This document shows positions 1 through 7,809 of a stretch of 64,000 bases of DNA, in pieces. The stretch covers positions 121,238 to 185,237 of the forward strand of contig NZ_PJRO01000015.1 of NCBI RefSeq assembly GCF_002858745.1. Direction: 5' to 3'. A program made the position numbers and the translations under genes. The stretch's first letter is position 1; every line of letters begins with the position of its first letter. The stretch comes from Mesorhizobium loti (GTDB lineage Bacteria; Pseudomonadota; Alphaproteobacteria; Rhizobiales; Rhizobiaceae). The notes beneath the pieces are model-generated. The model made no database searches. It was not told where the DNA came from and saw nothing but the letters and a program-made list of their open reading frames with translations.

Positions 1-587
1 TCCCGCGCCAGCGCGTGGTGCTCGCCTTCCAGGCGGTCGAGATCGGCCCAGACTGGGCTGTCGTCCGGCAAGGCAACAAACGCGGCCGCCGAGCGCAGCT
101 CGAACATTTCGCGGATGTCGGCCAGTTCCAGCGCGAAGGCATGGGTGAAACCCTTCAGCACCCAATGGCTGTTGCGGCGCTTCTCGATCAGGCCGAACCG
201 ACTGAAGCGGATAAGGAACTCACGCACGCTGGTGGTGCCGACGCCGATCTCGCGTGCCAGTTCCAGCTCGTTGATCTGCATGCCGGCTTCAGCACCTTCA
301 GCCAGCAGGCGCCGCATGAAAGAACGCTCGATGATCTGCGACAGCGAGTCGGTTTCCTCTTCCGGGAAGAAGTCCTCTTCCTTCGGAGTACGCAGCACGG
401 TCTTGTCGCGCTTGTCCCAGGCGATCAGCCCGTTTTCAGCCATGCGGGCCAGGATACCGCGCACCGTAGTGCGGCTCACTCCCAGCGTCGCTCCAAGCTC
501 CGGCTCCGAGGGCAGGTTGCTGGTTTCCTCCAGCAACCGCAGGCAGCGGTTGTAAGCATCCTTGTAGACGTTGTTGCTCTTCGACAT
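1..587 (-). CDS. GntR/FadR-type regulator with two winged-helix domains (3' end cut off)
   Basis: DNA-binding regulator reading leftwards off the window edge; 195 residues are visible and the C-terminus is missing. Residues about 8-62 form one winged helix (LGATLGVSRTTVRGI). An acidic linker follows (EEDFFPEEETDS). Residues about 84-142 form a second winged helix (LAREIGVGTTSVREFL). The visible end (ALELADIREMFELR) resembles the beginning of an FCD effector domain. Ordinary FadR/GntR proteins have a single N-terminal winged helix, so the doubled architecture is notable. The ATG at 587 is the first start and opens directly into the first domain. The gene is divergent from the UxaA-family gene at 756, so control of the sugar-acid operon by a sugar-derived ligand is likely (inference). 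Confidence 0.85.
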   Translation of the reverse strand, partial: MSKSNNVYKDAYNRCLRLLEETSNLPSEPELGATLGVSRTTVRGILARMAENGLIAWDKRDKTVLRTPKEEDFFPEEETDSLSQIIERSFMRRLLAEGAEAGMQINELELAREIGVGTTSVREFLIRFSRFGLIEKRRNSHWVLKGFTHAFALELADIREMFELRSAAAFVALPDDSPVWADLDRLEGEHHALAR

Positions 588-643
588 TCTGTTCTCTTGG
601 CCTGCGCGCCGTTGCCGGAAAGCGCTCTAGCCGAAAATGCCAA

Positions 644-679
644 TTGACGCTCAAATGTTTTTTTACGATAAAAGACATT
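644..679 (+). promoter_or_regulatory. Candidate sigma-70 promoter overlapped by an inverted repeat, upstream of the UxaA-family gene
   Basis: TTGACG at 644-649 and GATAAA at 667-672 are separated by 17 bases. An imperfect inverted repeat with perfect outer arms AATGT (654-658) and ACATT (675-679), and T-rich/A-rich inner arms, covers the spacer and the -10 hexamer. A protein bound there would block the promoter. The divergent regulator is the obvious candidate. No footprint can be inferred from sequence alone. Confidence 0.4.
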
Positions 680-755
680 AACTGCAGGATTGCCGCTGTC
701 AATCCGGCAGGAGCCCAAGACAATCCCAGGAATCCCAATCCCAGGAACCACCGCC

Positions 756-2261
756 GTGACCGCCGCCAATTCGATCGTGCTCTCGCCTTCCGACAATGTC
801 GTCGTCGCCAACGGCCGGCTGGAAAAAGGGGCCGCGCTTCCGGGCGGCGCAGCCACAGCCGATGCGATCGAATCCGGCCACAAGGTGGCGATAAGGCCGA
901 TCCAGGCCGGCTCCGCCGTCGTCAAATACGCGCAGGCGATCGGCCGCGCCACACAGGATATCGCGGCAGGCGAGCACGTGCATTCGCACAATCTGGTCTT
1001 CGAATCCGGTCGCATGCCGGTGGTGCCACCCTCGGCTCCACTGGAAGCCACCGAGACGGACAAGGTCCGCACCTTCATGGGTTATCGCCGCGCAGACGGC
1101 CGCGCCGGTACCCGCAATTTTGTCGGCATCATCGCCAGCGTGAACTGTTCGGCCACCGTCTGCCACGCGATTGCCGACGAGGCCAATCGCCGCCTGCTGC
1201 CGCTGTATCCCGGTATCGATGGTTTCGTGCCGATCGTGCACGGCCAGGGCTGCGGCATGAGCGCCACCGGCGATGGCATGATGGTTCTGCACCGTACGCT
1301 GGCCGGCTACGCGCGCCACCCCAATTTCGGCGGCGTGCTGATGGTCGGACTGGGCTGCGAGGTCAACCAGCTTACCCTCTACGGCCAGAAAGGCGTTGCC
1401 GCCGGCAAGCGGCATTTCAACATCCAGGACGCCGGCGGCTCGCGCAAATCGGTCGAAAAGGCGATGGGTGTGCTGGCCGAAATCGCCGAGGAAGTCGGCA
1501 AACTGCAGCGCGAGCCGATCCCGGTCTCGGAGATCGTCGTCGGCCTGCAATGCGGCGGCTCGGACGGCATGTCCGGCATCACCGCCAATCCGGCACTTGG
1601 CGCCGCGGTCGATCTGCTCGCCGGTGTCGGCGCCATCGGCATCCTCTCTGAGACCACCGAAATCTACGGCGCCGAGCACCTGCTTGCCTATCGCGCCGCC
1701 ACGCCCGAGATAGCCACCAAGCTCGACGGGCTAATCAAATGGTGGGAAAACCACACCGCCATGCACGGCGCTTCCATCGACAACAACCCCTCGCCCGGCA
1801 ACAAGCGCGGCGGGCTGACCACCATTCTGGAAAAATCGCTCGGGGCTGTGGCCAAGGGCGGTCAGACCCCACTCAACGGCGTCTTTGCCTATGCCGAAAA
1901 GGTCACCGGCAGCGGCCTCGTCTTCATGGACACACCGGGCTACGACCCGGTCTCGGCCACCGGCCAGGTTGCGGGTGGCGCCAACGTCATCGTCTTCACG
2001 ACCGGGCGCGGGTCCTGCTTCGGCAGCCACCCGACCCCTTCGATCAAAGTTGCCACCAACACCACGCTCTTCGAAGCGATGGAAGAAGACATGGATGTCA
2101 ATTGCGGCGTCATCGCCTCCGGCGACAGGACGATCGCCGAGATGGGCCGCGATATCTTCGAACTAATCGTTGAGACCGCCTCGGGCAAGAAGACCAAAAG
2201 CGAACAGTTCGGCTATGGCGACAACGAGTTCGTGCCTTGGCATCTCGGCGCAACGCTGTAG
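756..2261 (+). CDS. UxaA-family (altronate dehydratase family) sugar-acid dehydratase
   Basis: Predicted metal-dependent dehydratase that turns a sugar acid into a 2-keto-3-deoxy acid. It has the two-part UxaA layout: an N-terminal SAF-type domain (residues about 5-80, with GHKVAIRPIQAG and AGEHVHSHNL) and a long C-terminal catalytic part (GLGCEVNQ, LQCGGSDGMSGITANPALG, ETTEIYGAEH, GSCFGSHPTPSIKVATN). At 501 aa it is close to E. coli UxaA. I chose the GTG at 756 because AGGAA lies about nine bases upstream and the SAF domain begins at once; upstream in-frame alternatives encode a proline-rich, non-conserved stretch. With an aldo/keto reductase and FucU downstream, the substrate is probably L-fuconate or a related aldonate rather than altronate (inference). 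Confidence 0.85.
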   Translation: MTAANSIVLSPSDNVVVANGRLEKGAALPGGAATADAIESGHKVAIRPIQAGSAVVKYAQAIGRATQDIAAGEHVHSHNLVFESGRMPVVPPSAPLEATETDKVRTFMGYRRADGRAGTRNFVGIIASVNCSATVCHAIADEANRRLLPLYPGIDGFVPIVHGQGCGMSATGDGMMVLHRTLAGYARHPNFGGVLMVGLGCEVNQLTLYGQKGVAAGKRHFNIQDAGGSRKSVEKAMGVLAEIAEEVGKLQREPIPVSEIVVGLQCGGSDGMSGITANPALGAAVDLLAGVGAIGILSETTEIYGAEHLLAYRAATPEIATKLDGLIKWWENHTAMHGASIDNNPSPGNKRGGLTTILEKSLGAVAKGGQTPLNGVFAYAEKVTGSGLVFMDTPGYDPVSATGQVAGGANVIVFTTGRGSCFGSHPTPSIKVATNTTLFEAMEEDMDVNCGVIASGDRTIAEMGRDIFELIVETASGKKTKSEQFGYGDNEFVPWHLGATL

Positions 2262-2311
2262 CTTCGACAAAGGCAGACGGCTGAGAAACAGCTGCGAATG
2301 GGAGTTTTTGC

Positions 2312-3328
2312 ATGAAGACCCGCCGTATTGGCAAAACCGCACTGGACGTCACCGAGATCAGTTTCGGCGGTGCCTCGCTGGGCAATCTCTACCAGGCGGT
2401 TCCGAACAAGGACGCCGAAGCGGTGCTCGATGCGGCATGGAGTTCCGGCATCCGCTATTTCGACACGGCACCCCATTACGGCTTCGGGCTCTCGGAACGC
2501 CGCTTCGGCGATTTCCTGCGCGACAAACCCCGCGACAGCTACGCGCTTTCCACCAAGGTCGGCCGCCTGCTGAAGCCGGCGCCGGAAAACGAGGTTCCCA
2601 ATCTCGGTTTCTTCAACCCGCTGCCGTTCAAGCTGGAATATGATTACAGCTATGACGGCATCATGCGTTCGGTCGAGTTCAGCTATGCGCGGCTGGGCCT
2701 CAACCGCATCGACATCCTCTATGTGCACGACATCGGCGTCTACACGCACGGCACCGAACTCACCAAGGTGCATCTCGGCCAATTGCTGGGCGGCGGCATC
2801 AAGGCCTTGGAAGAGCTGAAATCAGGCGGCGTCATTTCCGCGTATGGGCTCGGCGTCAATGAGGTTGAGATCTGCGTGGAGGTGATGCGCCGCGCGCCGC
2901 TCGACTGCATCCTGCTTGCCGGCCGCTACTCGCTGCTTGACCGCTCGGCGGAAGCGGAACTCCTGCCGCTCTGCCATCAAAGCGGCACCACGCTGGTCAT
3001 TGGCGGCGTCTTCAACTCCGGCATTCTGGCGACAGGAGCAAAACCCGGTTCGCATTTCGACTATGGCCCGGCCTCGCCGGAGATCCTGTCGAAGGTCTCA
3101 GTCATGGAAACGATCGCCACCGAGGCCGGGTACCCACTGGCCGCGGCAGCGTTGAAGTTCCCCCTGCATGAGAAAGCGGTATCAACGGTGCTGATCGGCA
3201 CCGCCAAAGCTTCCAGCCTGATGCGCAACGTGGACCTGCTCGATATCCAGGTTCCGGAAACGGAATTCGAAAAATATCGTCCTTATACGACTGTGCAGCC
3301 ACCACTGACGGGAGCCGTGCGCGAATGA
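2312..3328 (+). CDS. Aldo/keto reductase, L-fucose (D-threo-aldose) dehydrogenase-like
   Basis: NAD(P)-dependent oxidoreductase of the aldo/keto reductase superfamily, 338 aa, cytoplasmic. The catalytic tetrad is readable: Asp and Tyr in RYFDTAPHYGFGLSE, Lys in LSTKVGRLL, His in DILYVHDIG. The C-terminal segment TVLIGTAKASSL is the usual cofactor-binding end. This subgroup includes D-threo-aldose 1-dehydrogenase (L-fucose dehydrogenase) and pyridoxal 4-dehydrogenase. FucU follows and a UxaA dehydratase precedes, so oxidation of L-fucose or a similar 6-deoxy sugar to its lactone is the best guess. GGGAG seven bases before the ATG supports the start. It lies 50 bp downstream of the dehydratase, in the same operon. 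Confidence 0.85.
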   Translation: MKTRRIGKTALDVTEISFGGASLGNLYQAVPNKDAEAVLDAAWSSGIRYFDTAPHYGFGLSERRFGDFLRDKPRDSYALSTKVGRLLKPAPENEVPNLGFFNPLPFKLEYDYSYDGIMRSVEFSYARLGLNRIDILYVHDIGVYTHGTELTKVHLGQLLGGGIKALEELKSGGVISAYGLGVNEVEICVEVMRRAPLDCILLAGRYSLLDRSAEAELLPLCHQSGTTLVIGGVFNSGILATGAKPGSHFDYGPASPEILSKVSVMETIATEAGYPLAAAALKFPLHEKAVSTVLIGTAKASSLMRNVDLLDIQVPETEFEKYRPYTTVQPPLTGAVRE

Positions 3329-3386
3329 ACCCAGTAGCGCGTCAAGACCGGATAATTGCAGGCCCGCCTCGGAAGGATATTGCCTG

Positions 3387-3824
3387 ATGCTGCGTGGCAT
3401 TCATCCCCTTCTCGGACCCGATCTGCTGCACGCGCTGCGCAGCATGGGCCATGGCGACGAGATCGTCATTGCCGACGGCAACTTCCCGGCAAGCACGCAG
3501 GGGCCGAAGGTCGTGCGTGCCGACGGGCTGGGCGGCGAAGCATTGCTCGAGGCGATCCTCACCCACATGCCACTCGACACCTATGCGCCGGCCGCCGCGT
3601 TCCGGATGGCAGTTGTTGAGGATCCCGATAGTCTTCCCGTGATTTGCCGGTCCTATCAGTCGATCGTCGACCGTCTAGCCGGGTCTTTTGTCATCGCTCC
3701 ATTGGAACGGTTCGCCTTCTACGAGCGCGCCGCCAAGGCCGCTTATATCGTCGCCTCCGGCGAGCGTGCCGCCTATGCCAACATTCTGCTCAAGAAGGGT
3801 GTGGTCCGCACCGAGCAGGATTGA
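3387..3824 (+). CDS. fucU: FucU/RbsD-family sugar mutarotase (L-fucose mutarotase-like)
   Basis: Interconverts alpha and beta anomers of a sugar, feeding the anomer used by the dehydrogenase. At 145 aa it is a typical FucU/RbsD length. Diagnostic features are the N-terminal LLGPDLLHALRSMGHGDEIVIADGNFPA, in which the His and Asp of the family active site lie, and the C-terminal ERFAFYERAAKAAYIVASGERAAYANILLKKGVV, which is FucU-like (RbsD lacks this long tail pattern). AAGGA precedes the ATG. It closes the first sub-operon; the 236 bp gap before the ABC importer probably holds a second promoter. Confidence 0.88.
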   Translation: MLRGIHPLLGPDLLHALRSMGHGDEIVIADGNFPASTQGPKVVRADGLGGEALLEAILTHMPLDTYAPAAAFRMAVVEDPDSLPVICRSYQSIVDRLAGSFVIAPLERFAFYERAAKAAYIVASGERAAYANILLKKGVVRTEQD

Positions 3825-3849
3825 TTTCGGAAGTGCGTTTAAGTGATAT

Positions 3850-3863
3850 GGAATGAATATTCC
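3850..3863. promoter_or_regulatory. Short palindrome in the fucU-ABC importer gap
   Basis: GGAAT-GAAT-ATTCC is a perfect inverted repeat with a four-base spacer, placed about 200 bp before the binding-protein gene and beside a TTGACC (3867-3872) that could be a -35 box. I see no convincing -10 partner. It may be an operator for the importer genes; otherwise nothing recognisable lies in 3825-4060. Confidence 0.25.
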
Positions 3864-4060
3864 GTCTTGACCTTATTTTGGAATTGATGCTTCATATCGG
3901 AAAGGCAGTGAGGGACGACGGAGGAAGTGCCGCACTTGCAAGCGCAGTTGCATTCCACTAAAAATCGCAGTGCTGTTTTTTATCTATAAAGTCCTGATTG
4001 GACTTCGCCTATCCAGAAGGGACTTCGCGTAATCGACCGGGCGACTTTGGGAGGAAGCCT

Positions 4061-5056
4061 ATGAAATTCGTGAAAAGCATACTTAACCGCCGCGCTTTCG
4101 TGGCGCTCGCCGCCGCTTCCATGCTGGCCGGCGCATTCCAGCCGGGGCCGGCCGCCGCCGCCGACACCACCATTCCGATCATCGTGAAGGACACCACCTC
4201 CTTCTACTGGCAGATCGTGCTTGCCGGCGCCCGCAAGGCGGGCAAGGACCTCGGCGTCAACGTGCCGGAGCTTGGCGCGCAGGCCGAGACCGACGTGAAC
4301 GGCCAGATATCGATCCTCGAAAACGCCGTCGCCGGCAATCCGGCCGCCGTCGTCATCTCTCCGACCGAGGCCAAGGCTCTCGGCAAGCCGATCGACGAAG
4401 CCGCCAAGAAGGTGAAGATCATCGGCATCGACTCCTCGGCAGACTCCAAGGCTTTCACGTCGTTCCTGACCACCGATAACAAGGTCGGCGGCCAGGTTGC
4501 GGCTGACGGTCTGGCCGCTGCAATCGGCGCCGCTAATGGTGGCAAGGTCGAAGGCAAAGTGGCGATCATCACGGCACTTCCAGGTGCCGGTTCGCTTGAA
4601 CAGCGTCGCGAGGGCTTCCTCGAACAGGTCAAGGCCAAGTATCCGGGCCTGACGGTGGTCGCCGACAAATATGCCGACGGACAGGCCACGACCGGCCTCA
4701 ACATCGCAACCGACCTGATCACCGCTAATCCGGACCTGAAAGGCATCTTCGCCTCGAACCTGATCATGGCTCAGGGCGTTGGCCAGGCGATCGCCGAAAA
4801 CAACCTTTCCGGCAAGGTCGGACTGATTGGCTTCGACAGCGATGAGAAGCTGATCAAGTTCCTCAATGACGGCGTCATTTCCGGCCTCGTTGTGCAGGAC
4901 CCGTATCGCATGGGCTATGACGGCATCAAGACCGCGCTCGCAGCCTCGAAGGGCGAAAAGGTCGAGACCTTCGTCGACACCGGCGCCAACCTTGTCACCA
5001 AGGAAAACATGAAGGAGCCAAAGATCGACGCGCTCCTCAATCCGAAGCTCAACTGA
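4061..5056 (+). CDS. Sugar ABC transporter periplasmic binding protein
   Basis: Periplasmic sugar-binding protein (Peripla_BP_4 / RbsB class), 331 aa. A lysine/arginine-rich start followed by a hydrophobic stretch and AAAADT gives a clear Sec signal peptide of about 30 residues. The mature part has class features: DTTSFYWQIVLAGARKAG, DVNGQISILENAVAGNP, GIFASNLIMAQGVGQAI, and IGFDSDEKLI. The ATG at 4061 follows GGGAGGAA by six bases. It is the first gene of a complete importer (binding protein, two-domain ATPase, permease). The neighbouring fucose-type enzymes suggest L-fucose or a similar aldose as ligand; this is inference only. Confidence 0.92.
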   Translation: MKFVKSILNRRAFVALAAASMLAGAFQPGPAAAADTTIPIIVKDTTSFYWQIVLAGARKAGKDLGVNVPELGAQAETDVNGQISILENAVAGNPAAVVISPTEAKALGKPIDEAAKKVKIIGIDSSADSKAFTSFLTTDNKVGGQVAADGLAAAIGAANGGKVEGKVAIITALPGAGSLEQRREGFLEQVKAKYPGLTVVADKYADGQATTGLNIATDLITANPDLKGIFASNLIMAQGVGQAIAENNLSGKVGLIGFDSDEKLIKFLNDGVISGLVVQDPYRMGYDGIKTALAASKGEKVETFVDTGANLVTKENMKEPKIDALLNPKLN

Positions 5057-5073
5057 GCCTCGGTAGCGTAATA

Positions 5074-5100
5074 TCTCCGGGGCCACCTCGGCCCTGGAGA
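5074..5100 (+). repeat. Stem-loop between binding-protein and ATPase genes
   Basis: TCTCCGGGGCC (5074-5084) pairs with GGCCCTGGAGA (5090-5100), one mismatch in 11, loop of five. A second perfect palindrome, GCTCTCGCGAGAGC, lies at 5117-5130. No U-run follows, so this is more likely an mRNA-stabilising hairpin that raises binding-protein expression over the ATPase/permease than a full terminator. Confidence 0.5.
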
Positions 5101-5229
5101 CCTTCGAAGCGGCACCGCTCTCGCGAGAGCATTTCCTGAGTTCGACAGCGGCAGCAAGGCCTGTCCGCTTCGGGTCTCATGCGCTAGGCTGCACAAGCTG
5201 TCCAAAGCGTGCCAATCGGGAGGATTGTC

Positions 5230-6783
5230 ATGACATCGGCGACACTGCACCAGCATCCCGCCCCGGAACTCGAGCCCGGCAAGGTGATCCTGGAACTACG
5301 CAGCCTGGAGAAGAAATATCCCGGCACCCATGCCCTGAAACCGGTGAACCTCGCCTTCAGGTCGGGCGAGATCCACGCGATCGTTGGAGAGAACGGCGCC
5401 GGCAAGTCCACGCTCATCAAGCTGTTGACCGGTGTGATGCCGCGCACCTCCGGCGATGTCATCTGGGAGGGCGATCCGGTGGCGCTCGCCACGCCGCATG
5501 AGGCGATGGGGCTCGGCATCAACGCCGTTCATCAGGAAGTGGTGCTGTGCCGACATCTTACCGTCGCCGCCAACATGTTCCTCGGCGAGGAAAATGTCCG
5601 CTACGGCCTGCTCCAGCAACGCGCCATGGTGCGTGACGCGCAGAAGATCATCAACGATCTCGGCTTCAACCTGCCCGCCCATGCCATGCTGGGCGACCTC
5701 ACCATCGGCCAACAGCAGCTGATAGCGGCTGCCCGCGCTACCGTGCGTGGCACCAAGTTCCTCATCTTCGACGAGCCGACAGCCTACCTCACCCGCAAGG
5801 AGGCCGACCAGCTCTTCGCGCTGATCCGCCGCCTCAAGGCCGAAGGCGTCACCATCATCTACATCAGCCACCGCATGGAAGAGGTCTTCGAACTGGCCGA
5901 CCGTGTCTCGGTGCTGCGCGACGGTACCTATGTCGGCACCCGCAACATCAAGGAGACCGACGAAGCCGAGCTGGTGCGACTGATGATCAATCGCACGATC
6001 GAGCAGATCTACCACAAGGATGCGTTCCCGATCGGCAAGACGATCCTGGAAGCCAGACAGCTGTCCGGCAAGGGTTTCGAGAATGTCTCGATGACCGTCC
6101 ACGAAGGCGAGATCGTTGGCCTCTACGGCCTGATCGGCGCTGGCCGCAGCGAATTCGTGACGACCCTCTATGGTCGCCATGCCAAATCCTCCGGCACGGT
6201 GTTGTGGGACGGCAAGGAAGTGCATATCCGTTCCGAGCATGATGCGATCAAACTCGGCATGGCACTTGCCCCCGAAAGCCGGCGCGACCAGGGCCTTTGC
6301 CTCAACCTGCCGGTCGGGCTGAACCTCAACCTGCCGATCTACAAGAGCATCAGCAAAGGCCTGCTGATCTCTGGCAGTGAAGAAACAAAACACGCAGAAC
6401 AGCAGATTGCCGGCCTGCGCATCAAGACGGCCGGGCGACATGCGTTGGCTTCCAGCCTCTCCGGCGGCAACCAGCAGAAGATCGTCATCGGCAAGTGGCT
6501 GAACCACGGCGCCAAGCTGTTCATCTTCGATGAGCCGACGGTCGGCGTCGACGTCGGCACCAAGGCGGAAATCTACCGGCTGTTCTCCACGCTGCTCTCG
6601 CAGGGCGCGGGCATCATCCTGATCTCGTCTTACCTGCCCGAGGTCTATGAACTGGCGGATACGCTGCATGTTTTCCGGCGCGGCAAGCTGGTCGCCACGC
6701 ACGGCTTCCACACCGCCAGCCACGAAGACATCCTGACCCAGGCGCTCGCCGAGAAGCAGGAAAAACCGGGAGGACAACCATGA
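5230..6783 (+). CDS. Sugar ABC transporter ATPase, two nucleotide-binding domains (RbsA class)
   Basis: Energises the importer from the cytoplasmic side; 517 aa, the usual length for the two-domain carbohydrate class. Domain 1: Walker A GENGAGKST at residues 53-61, signature region LTIGQQQLIAAARA, Walker B FLIFDEPTA. Domain 2: an altered P-loop GLIGAGRSE, signature LSGGNQQKIVIGKWL, Walker B LFIFDEPTVGVDVG. The degenerate second P-loop is normal for RbsA-type proteins. ATG 5230 has GGGAGGA seven bases upstream. The stop overlaps the start of the permease gene (ATGA), so the two are translationally coupled. Confidence 0.93.
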   Translation: MTSATLHQHPAPELEPGKVILELRSLEKKYPGTHALKPVNLAFRSGEIHAIVGENGAGKSTLIKLLTGVMPRTSGDVIWEGDPVALATPHEAMGLGINAVHQEVVLCRHLTVAANMFLGEENVRYGLLQQRAMVRDAQKIINDLGFNLPAHAMLGDLTIGQQQLIAAARATVRGTKFLIFDEPTAYLTRKEADQLFALIRRLKAEGVTIIYISHRMEEVFELADRVSVLRDGTYVGTRNIKETDEAELVRLMINRTIEQIYHKDAFPIGKTILEARQLSGKGFENVSMTVHEGEIVGLYGLIGAGRSEFVTTLYGRHAKSSGTVLWDGKEVHIRSEHDAIKLGMALAPESRRDQGLCLNLPVGLNLNLPIYKSISKGLLISGSEETKHAEQQIAGLRIKTAGRHALASSLSGGNQQKIVIGKWLNHGAKLFIFDEPTVGVDVGTKAEIYRLFSTLLSQGAGIILISSYLPEVYELADTLHVFRRGKLVATHGFHTASHEDILTQALAEKQEKPGGQP

Positions 6784-7748
6784 GCACCGAGGCGATCCCC
6801 GCCGAAAAGCCGAAGCGCAATTACAATGCGCTGTTCGGGCTGACGCTGCTGGCGCTGCTGGTGCTGCTGTGGATCCTGCTGTCCTTCTCGACATCCAGCT
6901 TCGCCACTGCCAACAACATCTCCAACCTGCTGCGCCAGGGGTCCATGATCGCCATCCTGGCGGTCGGCCAGACCTTCGTCATCATCACCGGCGGTATCGA
7001 TCTGTCGGTCGGCGCAGTTGTCGGTTTTGCGACCGTGACGACGGCAATGCTGATCAATTCCGGCCTGCCGGTTTTCGTCGCCATCCTGATCACCTTGCTG
7101 ATCGGTGTTGCCATCGGCCTCTTCCACGGCTTCGGCATCGTCAAGATGGGACTGCCGCCGTTCATCATCACGCTGGCCACATTGACCTCGTTGCGCGGCA
7201 TCGGCCTTTTAATGACCAACGGCAACTCGATCTCCATCAACAACGACGCTTTCCAGGAGTTCTCGCGCGGCTCTTTCGTCGGCGTGCCCAACCTGTTCTG
7301 GATGGTCATCCTCGTCGGAGTGCCGGCCTACATCTTCCTGCACCACACGCGCTGGGGCCGCTATCTGTTCTCGGTCGGCTCCAATGCCGAGGCCGCTCGC
7401 CTGTCCGGCGTCAACGTCCAGCGCACCATCTACATGGCCTATACGCTGTCTGGCCTGTGCGCCGCCTTTGTCGGCGTGTTGCTCGCTTCGCGCATCGGCA
7501 TCGGCAACCCGACCCAGGCCGAAGGCTGGGAACTGCAGGCCATCGCCTCGTCGGTCATCGGCGGCACTTCGCTGTTCGGCGCGGTCGGCTCGGTGCACGG
7601 ACCGCTGCTCGGCGCCTTCATCCTGGCTACCATCAACAACGGCGCCAACCTCCTCAACGTCAACGCATTCTGGCAGCGTGTCATCACCGGCGTGCTGATC
7701 ATCGTCATCGTCTATTTCGACGGACTGCGCCGGCGCGGCAGCAAATAG
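6780..7748 (+). CDS. Sugar ABC transporter permease (RbsC class)
   Basis: Integral membrane subunit, 322 aa, with about eight to ten hydrophobic segments. Class signatures are GQTFVIITGGIDLSVGAVVGF in the first third, YLFSVGSNAEAARLSGVNV in the cytoplasmic loop, and VIGGTSLFGAVGSVHGPLLGAF near the C-terminus (the EAA-like coupling region). The start overlaps the ATPase stop by four bases. It closes the sugar importer operon; a symmetrical hairpin follows and the next gene converges from the right. Confidence 0.93.
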   Translation: MSTEAIPAEKPKRNYNALFGLTLLALLVLLWILLSFSTSSFATANNISNLLRQGSMIAILAVGQTFVIITGGIDLSVGAVVGFATVTTAMLINSGLPVFVAILITLLIGVAIGLFHGFGIVKMGLPPFIITLATLTSLRGIGLLMTNGNSISINNDAFQEFSRGSFVGVPNLFWMVILVGVPAYIFLHHTRWGRYLFSVGSNAEAARLSGVNVQRTIYMAYTLSGLCAAFVGVLLASRIGIGNPTQAEGWELQAIASSVIGGTSLFGAVGSVHGPLLGAFILATINNGANLLNVNAFWQRVITGVLIIVIVYFDGLRRRGSK

Positions 7749-7757
7749 CGGAAAGCG

Positions 7758-7789
7758 CCGATAGAGCAGATATGCATCCGCTCTATCGG
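7758..7789. terminator. Hairpin between convergent permease and amidase genes
   Basis: CCGATAGAGC (7758-7767) and GCTCTATCGG (7780-7789) are perfect ten-base arms around a 12-base loop. It sits between converging genes, where a two-way terminator is expected. There is no U-run on either side, so factor-independent termination is not certain. Confidence 0.55.
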
Positions 7790-7809
7790 TAGCCGTCAAC
7801 GGGGCTGGT

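Noticed and set aside
5296..6894. 530-codon open frame opposite the sugar ATPase gene
   Set aside because: It mirrors a clear ABC ATPase with all motifs; the antisense translation shows no domain.
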